A stretch of DNA of 54,494 nt from an uncultured Methylobacillus sp. (lineage in GTDB: Bacteria > Pseudomonadota > Gammaproteobacteria > Burkholderiales > Methylophilaceae): the NCBI GenBank assembly GCA_946478965.1, contig CAMLDQ010000003.1, positions 1-54,494 of the forward strand. Direction: 5' to 3'. The notes under the pieces were generated by a model. The model searched no databases. It was not told where the DNA came from and saw only the letters and a list, made by a program, of their open reading frames with translations. Shown here piece by piece: positions 27,006-36,742 of the stretch. The stretch's first letter is position 1; every line of letters starts with the position of its first letter. A program made the position numbers and the translations under genes.

Positions 27006-27428
27006 TCAGGCCCCTTCTTCGACGATCTCGAAATCGTGGGTAATCTCGGCGGTCTTGCCCAGCATCAGCGAAGCGGAGCAGTATTTTTCAGCCGACAGCT
27101 TGACCGCCCGCTCCACCTGCACCGGATTCAGATTGCGTCCCTTGACGACGAAGTGCACATGAATTTTGGTGAACACCTTGGGCACTTCATCCGCCCGGGC
27201 AGCGTCGAGCTCGGCATAGCAGTCGGTCACCTCCTGGCGTCCCTTTTTCAGGATCGTCACCACATCGAATGCAGTGCAGCTGCCCATGCCGATCAACAGC
27301 AATTCCATCGGCCGCATGCCGAGATTGCGGCCGCCGGACTCCGGGGCGCCGTCGATCACAATAGCGTGGCCGGTTTCGGATTCGCCGACGAAGCAGACGT
27401 TTTCAACCCATTTGACGCGTGCGTGCAT
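27006..27428 (-). CDS. OsmC/YhfA-family protein
   Basis: 140-residue OsmC-fold protein. The two conserved cysteines are present: C51 in GMGSCTAFDV and the second in EKYCSASLML. OsmC/Ohr proteins reduce organic peroxides; the YhfA subgroup, which this resembles (MRPMELLLIGMGSCTAFDV), has no settled substrate. Length is typical. The start has an AGGA ribosome site. It is divergent from ubiD, with about 84 bp between starts. Confidence 0.9.
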   Translation of the reverse strand: MHARVKWVENVCFVGESETGHAIVIDGAPESGGRNLGMRPMELLLIGMGSCTAFDVVTILKKGRQEVTDCYAELDAARADEVPKVFTKIHVHFVVKGRNLNPVQVERAVKLSAEKYCSASLMLGKTAEITHDFEIVEEGA

Positions 27429-27512
27429 GATTTTTCCTGAGAAGTTCTGAATTTTCCGATTTTATCCGAAACAGGACGTTAAACTAACGCCTATTCATTT
27501 TGGATAACCGCC

Positions 27513-28979
27513 ATGCAGTATCAGAATCTCCGCGATTTCATCGCTCAACTCGAAGCCCAGGGGGAATTGCGCCGCGTACGAGTGCCGGTCAGCCCCAGAC
27601 TGGAAATGACCGAAATCTGCGATCGCGTGCTGAAATCCGGCGGGCCGGCGATCCTGTTCGAGAACGTGCCGGGCTACACCATGCCGGTGCTGGGCAACCT
27701 GTTCGGCACGCCGCGCCGGGTCGCACTCGGCATGGGGCAGGAAGACGTCGCCGCCCTGCGCGACGTGGGCAAGCTGCTCGCGTTCCTGAAAGAGCCGGAA
27801 CCGCCCAAGGGACTGCGCGATGCGTGGGACAAGTGGCCCAAGTTCAAGAAGATACTCGACATGGCGCCCAAAACCGTAGGGCGCGCACCATGCCAGGAAG
27901 TGCTTCTGGAAGGCGATGCGGTGGACTTGTCCAAACTGCCTATCCAGACCTGCTGGCCGGGCGATGCCGGACCGCTGATTACCTGGGGCCTCACCGTGAC
28001 CAGGGGACCACTGAAAGAGCGACAGAACCTCGGCATCTATCGCCAGCAAGTGATCGGCAAGAACAAGCTCATCATGCGCTGGCTCGCCCATCGCGGCGGC
28101 GCGCTGGATTTTCGCGATTGGTGCAATACGCATCCGGGCGAGCCGTTCCCGGTTGCGGTGGCGCTGGGCGCCGATCCGGCGACGATCCTGGGCGCGGTCA
28201 CTCCGGTGCCGGACACGCTTTCCGAGTACCAGTTCGCGGGGCTGCTCAGGGGGGGCAAGACCGAAATCGTCCGATGTATCAGCACCAATCTCCATGTACC
28301 GGCCGGTGCGGAAATCGTGCTGGAAGGTCATATCGCGCCGGGTGAAACGGCACCCGAAGGCCCGTTCGGCGACCATACCGGCTATTACAACGAAGTAGCC
28401 GAATTCCCGGTGTTCACGGTGACGCACATCACCATGCGCCGCGACCCGATCTACCACAGCACCTACACCGGCAAACCGCCGGACGAGCCGGCCATACTCG
28501 GTGTCGCACTGAACGAGGTGTTCGTCCCGCTATTGCAGAAACAATTTCCCGAGATCGCCGACTTCCATTTGCCCCCGGAAGGCTGCAGTTACCGCCTGGC
28601 AGTGGTCAGCATGAAGAAGCAGTACCCCGGCCACGCCAAGCGCGTGATGATGGGGGTGTGGAGTTTTTTGCGCCAGTTCATGTACACCAAGTTCATCATC
28701 GTCACCGACGACGACGTCGATATCCGCGATTGGAAGGAAGTGATCTGGGCGCTGACCACGCGCGTCGATGCGGCACGCGACACGATCATCGTCGAGAACA
28801 CGCCGATCGACTATCTCGATTTCGCCAGCCCAGTTTCCGGCCTTGGCAGCAAGATGGGCGTCGACGCCACCCACAAGTGGCAAGGCGAGACCTCGCGCGA
28901 ATGGGGCCGCCCCATTAGCATGGACGCGGCGGTCCGATCGCGCGTGGACGAAATCTGGAAAGACTTGCAACTGGACTAG
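27513..28979 (+). CDS. ubiD: 4-hydroxy-3-polyprenylbenzoate decarboxylase
   Basis: 488-residue prenylated-FMN-dependent decarboxylase of ubiquinone synthesis. Clear UbiD signatures: [17 protein letters not shown] at the start, [18 protein letters not shown] (prFMN/Mn binding region), [15 protein letters not shown] and [20 protein letters not shown]. Length matches E. coli UbiD (497). It requires UbiX for its cofactor, which is not in this window. Its stop overlaps a convergent 45-residue gene by 3 bp. Confidence 0.96.
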   Translation: MQYQNLRDFIAQLEAQGELRRVRVPVSPRLEMTEICDRVLKSGGPAILFENVPGYTMPVLGNLFGTPRRVALGMGQEDVAALRDVGKLLAFLKEPEPPKGLRDAWDKWPKFKKILDMAPKTVGRAPCQEVLLEGDAVDLSKLPIQTCWPGDAGPLITWGLTVTRGPLKERQNLGIYRQQVIGKNKLIMRWLAHRGGALDFRDWCNTHPGEPFPVAVALGADPATILGAVTPVPDTLSEYQFAGLLRGGKTEIVRCISTNLHVPAGAEIVLEGHIAPGETAPEGPFGDHTGYYNEVAEFPVFTVTHITMRRDPIYHSTYTGKPPDEPAILGVALNEVFVPLLQKQFPEIADFHLPPEGCSYRLAVVSMKKQYPGHAKRVMMGVWSFLRQFMYTKFIIVTDDDVDIRDWKEVIWALTTRVDAARDTIIVENTPIDYLDFASPVSGLGSKMGVDATHKWQGETSREWGRPISMDAAVRSRVDEIWKDLQLD

Positions 28980-29113
28980 TGCGAGTGCCGGTCGCGCGTT
29001 TTTTCCTCGTTCCAGATGCAGTAGCCCAGCCAGAAGGCGATCACGACGATCGTCAGGATGACTGCAGTAATGGAAATGATGCCGACCCACGAACCAAACA
29101 ACACCTTCAGCAT
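28976..29113 (-). CDS. 45-residue single-pass membrane protein (DUF3149-like)
   Basis: A very short gene. The ATG at 29113 is preceded by a strong GGGAGG ribosome site. The product has one hydrophobic helix (about 10-31, with [20 protein letters not shown]) and a charged tail ([11 protein letters not shown]). Size and layout (LFGS start, single helix) resemble the DUF3149 family of proteobacterial small membrane proteins; function unknown. It ends tail-to-tail with ubiD, sharing 3 bp. Confidence 0.65.
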   Translation of the reverse strand: MLKVLFGSWVGIISITAVILTIVVIAFWLGYCIWNEEKTRDRHSH

Positions 29114-29182
29114 GATAGCCTCCCAAGTAGTTGAACGACTGCGCGAACCCTATTTGAGGATATTGTAGTCCTGTTTTAGCAC

Positions 29183-29208
29183 AAAAAACAAGCACCCCGC
29201 AGGGTGCC
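29183..29208 (-). terminator. Rho-independent terminator of the FKBP gene
   Basis: Read on the minus strand, GCACCC/GGGTGC stems with a 4-nt loop are followed by TTGTTTTTT. The hairpin is about 20 bp past the stop of the peptidyl-prolyl isomerase gene. Confidence 0.8.
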
Positions 29209-29228
29209 TGTTTCGCGATGCCGCGCGA

Positions 29229-29696
29229 TTACTTCAAGCCCAGCAATTCCACGTCGAACACCAGGGTGGCATACGGCGGGATCACGCCGCCCGCACCACG
29301 CTCGCCATAAGCCATGAAGGACGGAATGATCAGCGTACGCTTGCCGCCGACCTTCATGCCGGCCACACCTTCGTCCCAACCGCGAATCACCTGGCCGCCG
29401 CCGAGATAGAAGGAGAACGGCTCGCCGCGGTCGACCGAGCTATCGAACTTGGCGCCATGGCCTTCCGGCTTGCTTGGATCGTACAGCCAGCCGGTGTAGT
29501 GCACGGTGACCTGCACCGGCGGAATCGCTTCCGCGCCGTCGCCCACTTTCTGGTCGACCTTGATGAGTTCGTTAACAGCCTTGGGCATCGTCATGGCAGA
29601 TTTTTCCTTGGATTGTGATGGAGCGTCAGCCGCAACGGCAGTGACGGAAGCAAGGGCCAGCATGGCGGCCCCGAAATACAGCATGGAGTTTTTCAT
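29229..29696 (-). CDS. FKBP-type peptidyl-prolyl cis-trans isomerase, exported
   Basis: 155-residue periplasmic foldase. The signal peptide is about 1-23 ([19 protein letters not shown]). One FKBP domain follows (about 55-155) with [44 protein letters not shown] and the closing FDVELLGLK, all active-site strands. The ATG at 29696 has a GAGG site; an in-frame start 30 bp upstream adds residues before the signal peptide and is rejected. It is transcribed away from dacB's 3' end, 39 bp distant, perhaps in the same transcript. Confidence 0.93.
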   Translation of the reverse strand: MKNSMLYFGAAMLALASVTAVAADAPSQSKEKSAMTMPKAVNELIKVDQKVGDGAEAIPPVQVTVHYTGWLYDPSKPEGHGAKFDSSVDRGEPFSFYLGGGQVIRGWDEGVAGMKVGGKRTLIIPSFMAYGERGAGGVIPPYATLVFDVELLGLK

Positions 29697-29735
29697 AAGC
29701 ACCTCGGAAGGACACAAGTGCGACATGATACCGTA

Positions 29736-31157
29736 TCAGTCGTGACGATACAGCCATTCCAGCAAGGTATCCTGTACCGCCTTGCTGCCGCCCGCTTGCG
29801 GATGATTGGCAATATAGACGATCACCCAGCGGCGCCCCTTGGCATCGAGCAGGTAACCTGCCAGGGCCCGCACATCGTCCAGCGAGCCCGTCTTGAAATG
29901 CCCCTGCCCGGCCAGCACACTGTCCTTCATGCGCCGCTGCAGGGTGCCGTCCACGGCAACGATGGGCAGCGAAGACATCAATTCGGGCATCACCGGGCTA
30001 CGGTACGCGGCCAGCAGCACCTCGCCGAGATGACGCGCGGAAATGCGCGCGTTGCGCGAAAGGCCGGCGCCGTTATCGATCACCAGTTCGGGAAAGTCCA
30101 TGCCCTTGGCGGACAGCCAGCTACGCACGGCCTGTGCCCCGCCGACGCTGCTGCCCGGCATACCGGAGGTTTCCGCACCGAGCGTCATCAGTAACTGCTT
30201 CGCCATGACATTATTGCTGTACTTGTTCATCAAGCGAATGACATCCGCCAGCGGCGGCGAGCTGGCCTGGGCCAGCCGGACACCCCCCTCCGGTACATTC
30301 CCCGAACGCGTCCCGCCAGCCAAGGTACCGCCTTGCTCCTGCCACAGCTGGCGGAACAGCTGCGAGACATAAGCGGTATCGTCCAGCACGCTCAATTCCA
30401 GCGACTTCTCGCCGCACGCGAGCGAATAATGCCCGTCGAAACTGACGACCACCTGTTCCGCCTGCCGCTCGACATGGTAGCCGAGCCGGTCTTTCCAATC
30501 GGCACAGGGCACCTTGCTCAAACTGAGCTGATTGTCGATGCGCAGCTGCGGCTGGGCGGGGTCGGCCGATATCCGCACCCGATTAGCGGCGGCATCCCCG
30601 ATGAAATTGAATCGCGTCGCATTGAAGTTGACCAGCAGCGCATCCGGCCCGGCGTTATAGGCCCGATACGGCTCGCCATCGAATGCCGCCGCGTCGTAAT
30701 CGGCGCTTGCGAAATAGCTGCGGTCGAGCACCAGGTCACCGCGGATTTCACGCAGGCCGGACTGGCGCAGAAAACGCACCAGGTTCCAGAAGTTATCCAG
30801 CGTCAACGCCGGGTCGCCGTAGCCCTTCAGGATCAGATCGCCGTCGAGCACATCGCCCTTGAGCGGCGCCGAGGCAAAGGCTTCCGTCCGCCAGGTGAAG
30901 GCAGGCCCGAGCAGTTCCAGCCCGGCGTAGGAAGTCAGCAGTTTCATCGTCGAAGCCGGATTCATCGGCTGGTCGGCGGACTGCGCCAGCAGCGGGCGCG
31001 ACTCGTCCACGCGCTGGGCGAAGATCGCCACGGCGTCCGCCGGTAATCCGGCGGCACGCATCGCCTGCGCGACCGGCGCCGGCAAACCCGCAATGCCCGG
31101 CATCGCGAAGGCCAGCAGCGCCAGGGACAGGAACAGATGCAGCAGTCGCTTGCTCAT
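29736..31157 (-). CDS. dacB: D-alanyl-D-alanine carboxypeptidase/endopeptidase (PBP4-type)
   Basis: 473-residue periplasmic peptidase_S13 enzyme that trims peptidoglycan peptides and cross-links. Signal peptide about 1-24. The three penicillin-binding motifs are present: S69TMK72, SNN (in NKYSNNVMAKQL, near 310) and KTG (in HFKTGSLDDV, near 420). Length matches E. coli DacB (477). Its start overlaps the bioA stop by 4 bp, an odd but clear coupling of a cell-wall gene to a biotin gene. Confidence 0.95.
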   Translation of the reverse strand: MSKRLLHLFLSLALLAFAMPGIAGLPAPVAQAMRAAGLPADAVAIFAQRVDESRPLLAQSADQPMNPASTMKLLTSYAGLELLGPAFTWRTEAFASAPLKGDVLDGDLILKGYGDPALTLDNFWNLVRFLRQSGLREIRGDLVLDRSYFASADYDAAAFDGEPYRAYNAGPDALLVNFNATRFNFIGDAAANRVRISADPAQPQLRIDNQLSLSKVPCADWKDRLGYHVERQAEQVVVSFDGHYSLACGEKSLELSVLDDTAYVSQLFRQLWQEQGGTLAGGTRSGNVPEGGVRLAQASSPPLADVIRLMNKYSNNVMAKQLLMTLGAETSGMPGSSVGGAQAVRSWLSAKGMDFPELVIDNGAGLSRNARISARHLGEVLLAAYRSPVMPELMSSLPIVAVDGTLQRRMKDSVLAGQGHFKTGSLDDVRALAGYLLDAKGRRWVIVYIANHPQAGGSKAVQDTLLEWLYRHD

Positions 31158-32464
31158 CGCCCCACCATGCCGAGCAGTACGCTACGCAGGGTTTCGACCA
31201 TGAATGCCGCCTCGTCCACGCCGATCACGTACGGCGGCATGAAATAAACGGTATTGCCGATCGGGCGCAACAGCAGGCCGCACGCCAGCGCCTCCTGGTA
31301 GAACTTGCGGGCGAACCCGGCATCGTCCGTCACCACATCGAAGGCCCAGATCATGCCGGTGTTGCGCATATGGGCGATGGGCAGCTCACCGAGCGGTTCC
31401 AGCAGGCCGCTGATGACGCCCGCCTTGAATCGATTGTTCTCCAACACGGCATCCTGCTCAAAGATGTCCAGCGTCGCCAGTGCTGCACGGCAGGCCAGCG
31501 CATTGCCGGTATAACTGTGGGAATGCAGGAAAGCGCGTGTCACCGCATCGTCGTAGAACGCCGCATAGACCGCGTCGGTGGTCAGCACGGCAGAAAGCGG
31601 CAGGTAACCGCCGGTAATACCCTTGGAAAGACAGATGAAATCGGGCCGGATACCGGCCTGCTCGCAGGCGAACATCGTGCCGGTGCGACCGAAACCGACC
31701 GCAATTTCATCGGCGATCAGGTGGATGCCGTAGCGGTCGCATATTTCCCGAGCGCGGCGCAGGTAGGCCGGATGGTACATCGCCATGCCGGCCGCCCCTT
31801 GCACCAGCGGTTCGACGATGAAGGCCGCAATCTGCGCATGATGTTCGGCGAGATAGGCCTCCAGCGCGTCGGCACAGCGCAGCGCGTATGCCTCGGCGGA
31901 CTCGCCTGGCTCCGCCAGGCGCCAATCGGGCGTGGGCACTTGCACGCTCTGCCGTAGCAGCGGCGCATAGGTATCCTTGAACAGCGCGACATCGGTGACC
32001 GAAAGTGCGCCCACGGTTTCGCCATGGTAGCTGTTGGCGAGGCTGACGAACTCGGTTTTCTCCGGCATCCCGCTGTTGCGCCAGTAATGGAAACTCATCT
32101 TGAGCGCGATTTCCGTGGCCGAGGCCCCGTCCGAGCCGTAAAACGCATGGCCCAGGCCGGTCAGCGCGGCCAACCGCTCCGACAACAGGATGGCCGGCTC
32201 ATGGGTAAACCCGGCCAACATGACGTGCTCCAGCATTTCCAGCTGGTTCTTGAGGGCTGCGTTGATCCGCGGATTGCCGTGACCGAACAAGTTGACCCAC
32301 CAGGAACTCACCGCATCCAGGTAGCGATTACCATCATAATCGAACAGCCAGACGCCTTCGGCACGTGCGATCGGCACCGGCGGCAGGGTTTCCAGGTTTT
32401 TCATCTGCGTGCACGGGTGCCAGACCGCGCGCCGGCTCCGGGCTTGCCATTCGGCGTTGTTCAT
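31154..32464 (-). CDS. bioA: Adenosylmethionine-8-amino-7-oxononanoate aminotransferase
   Basis: 436-residue PLP enzyme of biotin synthesis that converts KAPA to DAPA using S-adenosylmethionine. Strong signatures: VWHPCTQMK at the N terminus, [40 protein letters not shown] and PLP lysine in [13 protein letters not shown]. Length matches E. coli BioA (429). bioB, bioF and bioD are not adjacent. No BirA operator was recognised upstream. The ATG overlaps the stop of a small upstream frame (see 32461-32689). Confidence 0.96.
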   Translation of the reverse strand: MNNAEWQARSRRAVWHPCTQMKNLETLPPVPIARAEGVWLFDYDGNRYLDAVSSWWVNLFGHGNPRINAALKNQLEMLEHVMLAGFTHEPAILLSERLAALTGLGHAFYGSDGASATEIALKMSFHYWRNSGMPEKTEFVSLANSYHGETVGALSVTDVALFKDTYAPLLRQSVQVPTPDWRLAEPGESAEAYALRCADALEAYLAEHHAQIAAFIVEPLVQGAAGMAMYHPAYLRRAREICDRYGIHLIADEIAVGFGRTGTMFACEQAGIRPDFICLSKGITGGYLPLSAVLTTDAVYAAFYDDAVTRAFLHSHSYTGNALACRAALATLDIFEQDAVLENNRFKAGVISGLLEPLGELPIAHMRNTGMIWAFDVVTDDAGFARKFYQEALACGLLLRPIGNTVYFMPPYVIGVDEAAFMVETLRSVLLGMVGR

Positions 32465-32689
32465 GGCGCCGCCACCGGTACTGCTCCTGTCGTTTCCATC
32501 ATGTGCTGCACATTCTCCTCTACGCGCCGCACGGTGCGGCGCAATTCCTGCAAATCATGTTCCCTATCCGAGCCTGACAGGGCTTTACTGCGTCAATATC
32601 TCTCCAGCAAGATGCATGTCGGCATGCGCCCCAGCCACCGGCAACAGCATCGGCAGCAGGAATATCCAGCGGAAAAAGGTCTTGGGCAT
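32461..32689 (-). pseudogene. Possible frameshifted small exported protein upstream of bioA
   Basis: From the ATG at 32689 a frame encodes a convincing signal peptide (TFFRWIFLLPMLLPVAGAHA) then 11 residues, and ends at a TAA (32585-32587). One base later a second frame continues with charged, helix-prone sequence (SDREHDLQELRRTVRRVEEN) and ends in a TGA that overlaps the bioA ATG as ATGA. Joining the frames would give a roughly 75-residue exported protein. I read this as one small gene with a single-base shift, or a sequence error. Two independent features, the signal peptide and the coupling overlap, support a real gene, but no family is recognised. Confidence 0.4.
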
Positions 32690-32724
32690 GAAGGCGATGC
32701 AGCATATGCGGATGGAACGTCATG

Positions 32725-32730
32725 ATTATA
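32725..32730 (-). promoter_or_regulatory. Possible -10 element for the small gene/bioA/dacB transcript
   Basis: A perfect TATAAT on the minus strand, 36 bp before the ATG at 32689. No good -35 hexamer is visible at 16-18 bp, so it may need an activator or be chance. The rest of 32690-32855 shows nothing further that I can name. Confidence 0.35.
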
Positions 32731-32855
32731 CTGGAAAATCGGATAACCCCACCCGAATTGGATTTTCGGGAGCCGGCCGGCACGCCGTGATTGCACGCGC
32801 CCGGCTAATTCTCTAAAGTGGCCTCATCACCGCCTAGAAGCGAGTACGCACCATA

Positions 32856-35800
32856 ATGCATGCAACGGCCAGGACACGGCTTTTGGACACCAAACAGGGG
32901 CTTTCCCTTATGGTCGCCATCGGTTTGCTGGCCCTGGCCTATTACCTGTCGGCACGCTGGAGCCTGCTGCTGTCGTTCGAGGGCACGAACGCCTCCCCGG
33001 TCTGGCCCCCCTCCGGTCTTGCACTGGGCGCGGTTCTGTTACTAGGCCGGCGGGCCTGGCCGGCCATCCTGCTGGGCGCTTTCGCCGCCAACATGGCGAC
33101 CTTCTCGGCCAACCATGTCGCAGGCCCCACTCTCGCCGTATCGGCCGCCATCGCACTTGGCAACACTCTGGAAGCCCTGGCCGGATACTACCTGCTGCGT
33201 GCGATGAAGATCATCGACGACCCGCTGACCAACCCGCTCAACATTTTCAAGTTCATGATGACGGCGCTGCTGATGTGCCTCGTCAGTGCAGGCATCGGCA
33301 CCGCCAGCCTGATCGCCGGCGGGATCGCCCCATTCAAGGCACACTGGCCCATCTGGATCAACTGGTGGCTGGGGGACGTCGGTGGCGTGCTGAGCATCAC
33401 GCCGCTGTTGCTGGGCTGGGCTGGGTGGCGCATCCGGGACCGGCCGTTTCCGCTGAAAAGATTCCTGGGGATGCTGCTGATATTCACGGGCTTCACCGGC
33501 TTAAGCCTGCTGGTATTCAGCGGCCTGTTCTCCACGCATCACGACGACCGGATACTGCTTTACCTGACCTTGCCATTCCTGGCCCTGATTGCCTACCGGT
33601 ACGGGCAGCGCGGGGTCTCCGCCGCCACACTGCTCCTGGCCGGCATCGCCGTATGGAAAACCACGCACGGCTCAGGCCCATTCGCCATCGGCGACCTCAA
33701 CAACTCGCTCATTCTGCTGGTGAGCTTCATCATCCTCTGCTGCGTCACCGGCCTGGTGCTGGCAGCGGATATCCGGCAGCGCACGCAGTTCAAAGGCAAG
33801 CGCATCAGCTTCGACGATATCAAGACGCCCTGGCTGACGCTGCTGGCCGCGCTCGCCCTGACCATGCTCGCCTGGCACCAGATTTCTGCGCAGACCGAGC
33901 GCGATGCGGAAAAGCATTTCGATGATCTCGCCCGCGATATCACCCGCGGCATTACCGACCGCATGGCCTATTGCACGCTAATCATGCGCAGCGGCGCAGC
34001 GATGTTCGCTGCGTCAGAACACGTCACGCGTCAGGATTGGTTTGCCTTTGTCAAACACCTGGAACTGGATACCGTCCTACCGGGCCAGCATGCACTTTCC
34101 TTCGCGGAATGGGTGCCGGATGCGGCAAAGGCAGACCAGATTCGGCGCGTCCGGGCGGAAGGCTATACCCACTATGACATCCACCCGTCCGGTACGCGCA
34201 GCGCATATGTACCGATCACCTATATCGAGCCGATGGATGCACGCAATCTTGCGGTGCTCGGCTTCGACATGTACTCGGAGCCGACACGCCAGGCGGCCAT
34301 GGATCATGCGCGCGACACTGGACACATCACGCTTTCCGAAATGGTCCATCTGGCACAGGAAGCCGACAACCAGCACGCGCCTCCGGGGGTCGTCATGTAC
34401 GTTCCGCTGTATCGGCCAGGCGCCCCCTTGGCGACCGCCGCACAACGGCAAGCCGCGCTGTTTGGCTTCATCGGCAGCGGATTCCGGATCACCGACATCC
34501 TCGCCGGAACTGCCGGCGAGAATTCCATGCAGATCGGTCTCGAAATCTACGATGGCGACCATGCCGACGAGAAAAACCGCTTGTTCACCAATACCGCCCT
34601 GCAGCAGCTCGGAGCACGGCAAAATCGCGACACCTACCAGCTCGAGCGAACGCTCGAAATCGCCGACCATACATGGCTCTTAAGATTACGCTCCCTGCCA
34701 GCCTTCGAAAGCACGATCGATCGGCAAAAGGCACAAATCCTCCTGATCGCCGGCATCGTCGTCAGCTTGCTGCTATATGTGCTGGTGCGCTCCCTGGCAA
34801 TGACGCGCGAGAATGCGCTGCACCTCGCAGGTGAAATGACCTCGGCGCTACGCGAGTCGGAAGCGCAGTTACGCCTGCTCAACAGCCGGCTCGACCTCGC
34901 CGCGGAAGCCGGCCGCATCGGCATCTGGACCTGGGATATCCCGGCCGACCAGCTCAATTGGGATACGCGCATGTTCGCGATTTACCACCTCTCTCCCGAT
35001 ACGACGAGCAATACCTACCAGATGTGGCACAACCGCATCCTGCCGGAGGATCTGCCGCATACGGAGCGCGCCCTCTCGGAGGCCATCGGGGGCGGGCGGC
35101 CGTTCTCGGAAGAATTCCGCATCGTGCTGGATAACGGCGACCTGCGTACGGTCAAGGCGCATGCGCTCATCATCCGCAATGAGTTGGGCGAAGCGCATTT
35201 CATGGTCGGGGTCAATTTCGACATCACCGAGTTGCGTCAGGCGGAAGAGTCCCTGAAAGCCAGCGAGGAGCGTTTCCGCAACATCTTCGAATACGCGCCC
35301 ATCGGCATGGGGCTGGTGTCCATCGACGGCTATTGGCTGGATGCCAACCAGGCCGTCACCGACATTGTCGGCTACAGCCAGGCAGAACTGGAGCAGCTCA
35401 CGTTCAAGGACATTACCCATCCGGACGATCTGGAAACTGATCTTGGCCAGGTGCAGCAGTTGCTGGATGGCTACATCCAGAATTACCAGATGGAGAAGCG
35501 CTATATCCGCAAGGATGGAAGCAGCATCTGGGTCCGCCTCGCGGTCACGCTGATGCGCAACAAGCACAACGCCCCGCAGTACTTTATTGCCCAGATCGAG
35601 GACATCAACCAGCTCAAGCTGTCGGAACAGCAACTGCAGGAAACCCTCGCCCTCAAGACCGCAATCCTGTCGAGCGCCAACCAGAGCATCATCGCCACCG
35701 ACCCGGCAGGCACGATCGTCAGCTTCAATACGGGGGCAGAACGGATGCTGGGCTACGCCGAAGAGGAAGTCGTCGGACGGCACACCCCGGTCATCATCCA

Positions 35801-36740
35801 TGTCAACGAGGAGATCGTGCAACGCGCCGCCACCCTCAGCCAGGAACTGCAGCGCACGATAGCGCCGGGCTTCGAGACCTTTGTCGCAAAAGCCCGCGAG
35901 GGTCATGCGGAAGAACGGGAATGGACTTATGTCCGCAAGGATGGCACGCGCTTTCCAGTCTCGCTATCGGTCACGGCGATCCGCGACCGAAAAGGCATGA
36001 TCACCGGTTTTCTCGGGATCGCCACCGACATCACCGACCGCAAGCAGAAAGAAAGCATGATCGCTGCCGCGTTGGCCGAAAAGGAAGTCCTGCTGAAGGA
36101 GGTCTATCATCGCGTCAAAAACAATCTGCAGGTGATCACCAGCCTGTTCAACCTGCAGCTTCGCTCCCTGCCGCCGGGAGAGGCGCGCGCCGCGCTGCAG
36201 GACTCCGCCGATCGCGTGCGTGCGATGGCGCTGGTGCACGAGAAACTGTACCAGTCGCAGGATTTGTCCTCCATTTCCCTGGGCGGCTATGTGCATGAGC
36301 TGTGCCGGCAACTTGGCACGGTTACGGCGATTGCCCAGCGCGGCGTGCTGCTGACAACCGAAGCCGACGACATTGAAATCGGCCTGGAACTGGCCGTGCC
36401 GCTGGGACTGCTACTCAACGAACTGATTTCCAACAGCCTGAAGCATGGCTATCCGGAAGGACGCACCGGAACTGTTCGCGTTTCCATCCGACGCCGCCTG
36501 GAAGACGCGGGCGCGGTCGATCTTCAGGTACACGACGATGGCGTCGGCTTTGCACCCGGCCTGGACATCCATGCCAGCACATCCCTCGGCCTCAGGCTGG
36601 TCGAGAGCCTCAGTGCTCAAATCGACGGCAAGTTTTCCATTGAATCGAATGGCGGCACCGTCGCAAAACTGCATTTCCGCATTGATCAGAAAAACCAACC
36701 CGATAGAATGAATACTTCATCGCCTCGAGAAGGAAAATAA
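32856..36740 (+). CDS. MASE1-CHASE-PAS hybrid sensor histidine kinase (HisKA_2 type)
   Basis: 1294-residue membrane kinase. MASE1 domain of about eight helices (about 10-310), then a helix, a periplasmic CHASE domain (about 350-565, including GFDMYSEPTRQAAMDHARDT) and another helix (about 625-645). Three PAS/PAC units follow (about 680-800, 805-925, 930-1060). The kinase core is HisKA_2: His1085 in KEVYHRVKNNLQVITS, then a HATPase (ELISNSLKHGYPEG, VHDDGVGFAPG). This kinase type often passes phosphate to stand-alone receivers; the gene 2 bp downstream encodes a REC-PAS-GGDEF-EAL protein, the obvious partner. Having MASE1 and CHASE together is uncommon but known. Confidence 0.93.
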   Translation: MHATARTRLLDTKQGLSLMVAIGLLALAYYLSARWSLLLSFEGTNASPVWPPSGLALGAVLLLGRRAWPAILLGAFAANMATFSANHVAGPTLAVSAAIALGNTLEALAGYYLLRAMKIIDDPLTNPLNIFKFMMTALLMCLVSAGIGTASLIAGGIAPFKAHWPIWINWWLGDVGGVLSITPLLLGWAGWRIRDRPFPLKRFLGMLLIFTGFTGLSLLVFSGLFSTHHDDRILLYLTLPFLALIAYRYGQRGVSAATLLLAGIAVWKTTHGSGPFAIGDLNNSLILLVSFIILCCVTGLVLAADIRQRTQFKGKRISFDDIKTPWLTLLAALALTMLAWHQISAQTERDAEKHFDDLARDITRGITDRMAYCTLIMRSGAAMFAASEHVTRQDWFAFVKHLELDTVLPGQHALSFAEWVPDAAKADQIRRVRAEGYTHYDIHPSGTRSAYVPITYIEPMDARNLAVLGFDMYSEPTRQAAMDHARDTGHITLSEMVHLAQEADNQHAPPGVVMYVPLYRPGAPLATAAQRQAALFGFIGSGFRITDILAGTAGENSMQIGLEIYDGDHADEKNRLFTNTALQQLGARQNRDTYQLERTLEIADHTWLLRLRSLPAFESTIDRQKAQILLIAGIVVSLLLYVLVRSLAMTRENALHLAGEMTSALRESEAQLRLLNSRLDLAAEAGRIGIWTWDIPADQLNWDTRMFAIYHLSPDTTSNTYQMWHNRILPEDLPHTERALSEAIGGGRPFSEEFRIVLDNGDLRTVKAHALIIRNELGEAHFMVGVNFDITELRQAEESLKASEERFRNIFEYAPIGMGLVSIDGYWLDANQAVTDIVGYSQAELEQLTFKDITHPDDLETDLGQVQQLLDGYIQNYQMEKRYIRKDGSSIWVRLAVTLMRNKHNAPQYFIAQIEDINQLKLSEQQLQETLALKTAILSSANQSIIATDPAGTIVSFNTGAERMLGYAEEEVVGRHTPVIIHVNEEIVQRAATLSQELQRTIAPGFETFVAKAREGHAEEREWTYVRKDGTRFPVSLSVTAIRDRKGMITGFLGIATDITDRKQKESMIAAALAEKEVLLKEVYHRVKNNLQVITSLFNLQLRSLPPGEARAALQDSADRVRAMALVHEKLYQSQDLSSISLGGYVHELCRQLGTVTAIAQRGVLLTTEADDIEIGLELAVPLGLLLNELISNSLKHGYPEGRTGTVRVSIRRRLEDAGAVDLQVHDDGVGFAPGLDIHASTSLGLRLVESLSAQIDGKFSIESNGGTVAKLHFRIDQKNQPDRMNTSSPREGK

Positions 36741-36742
36741 CG

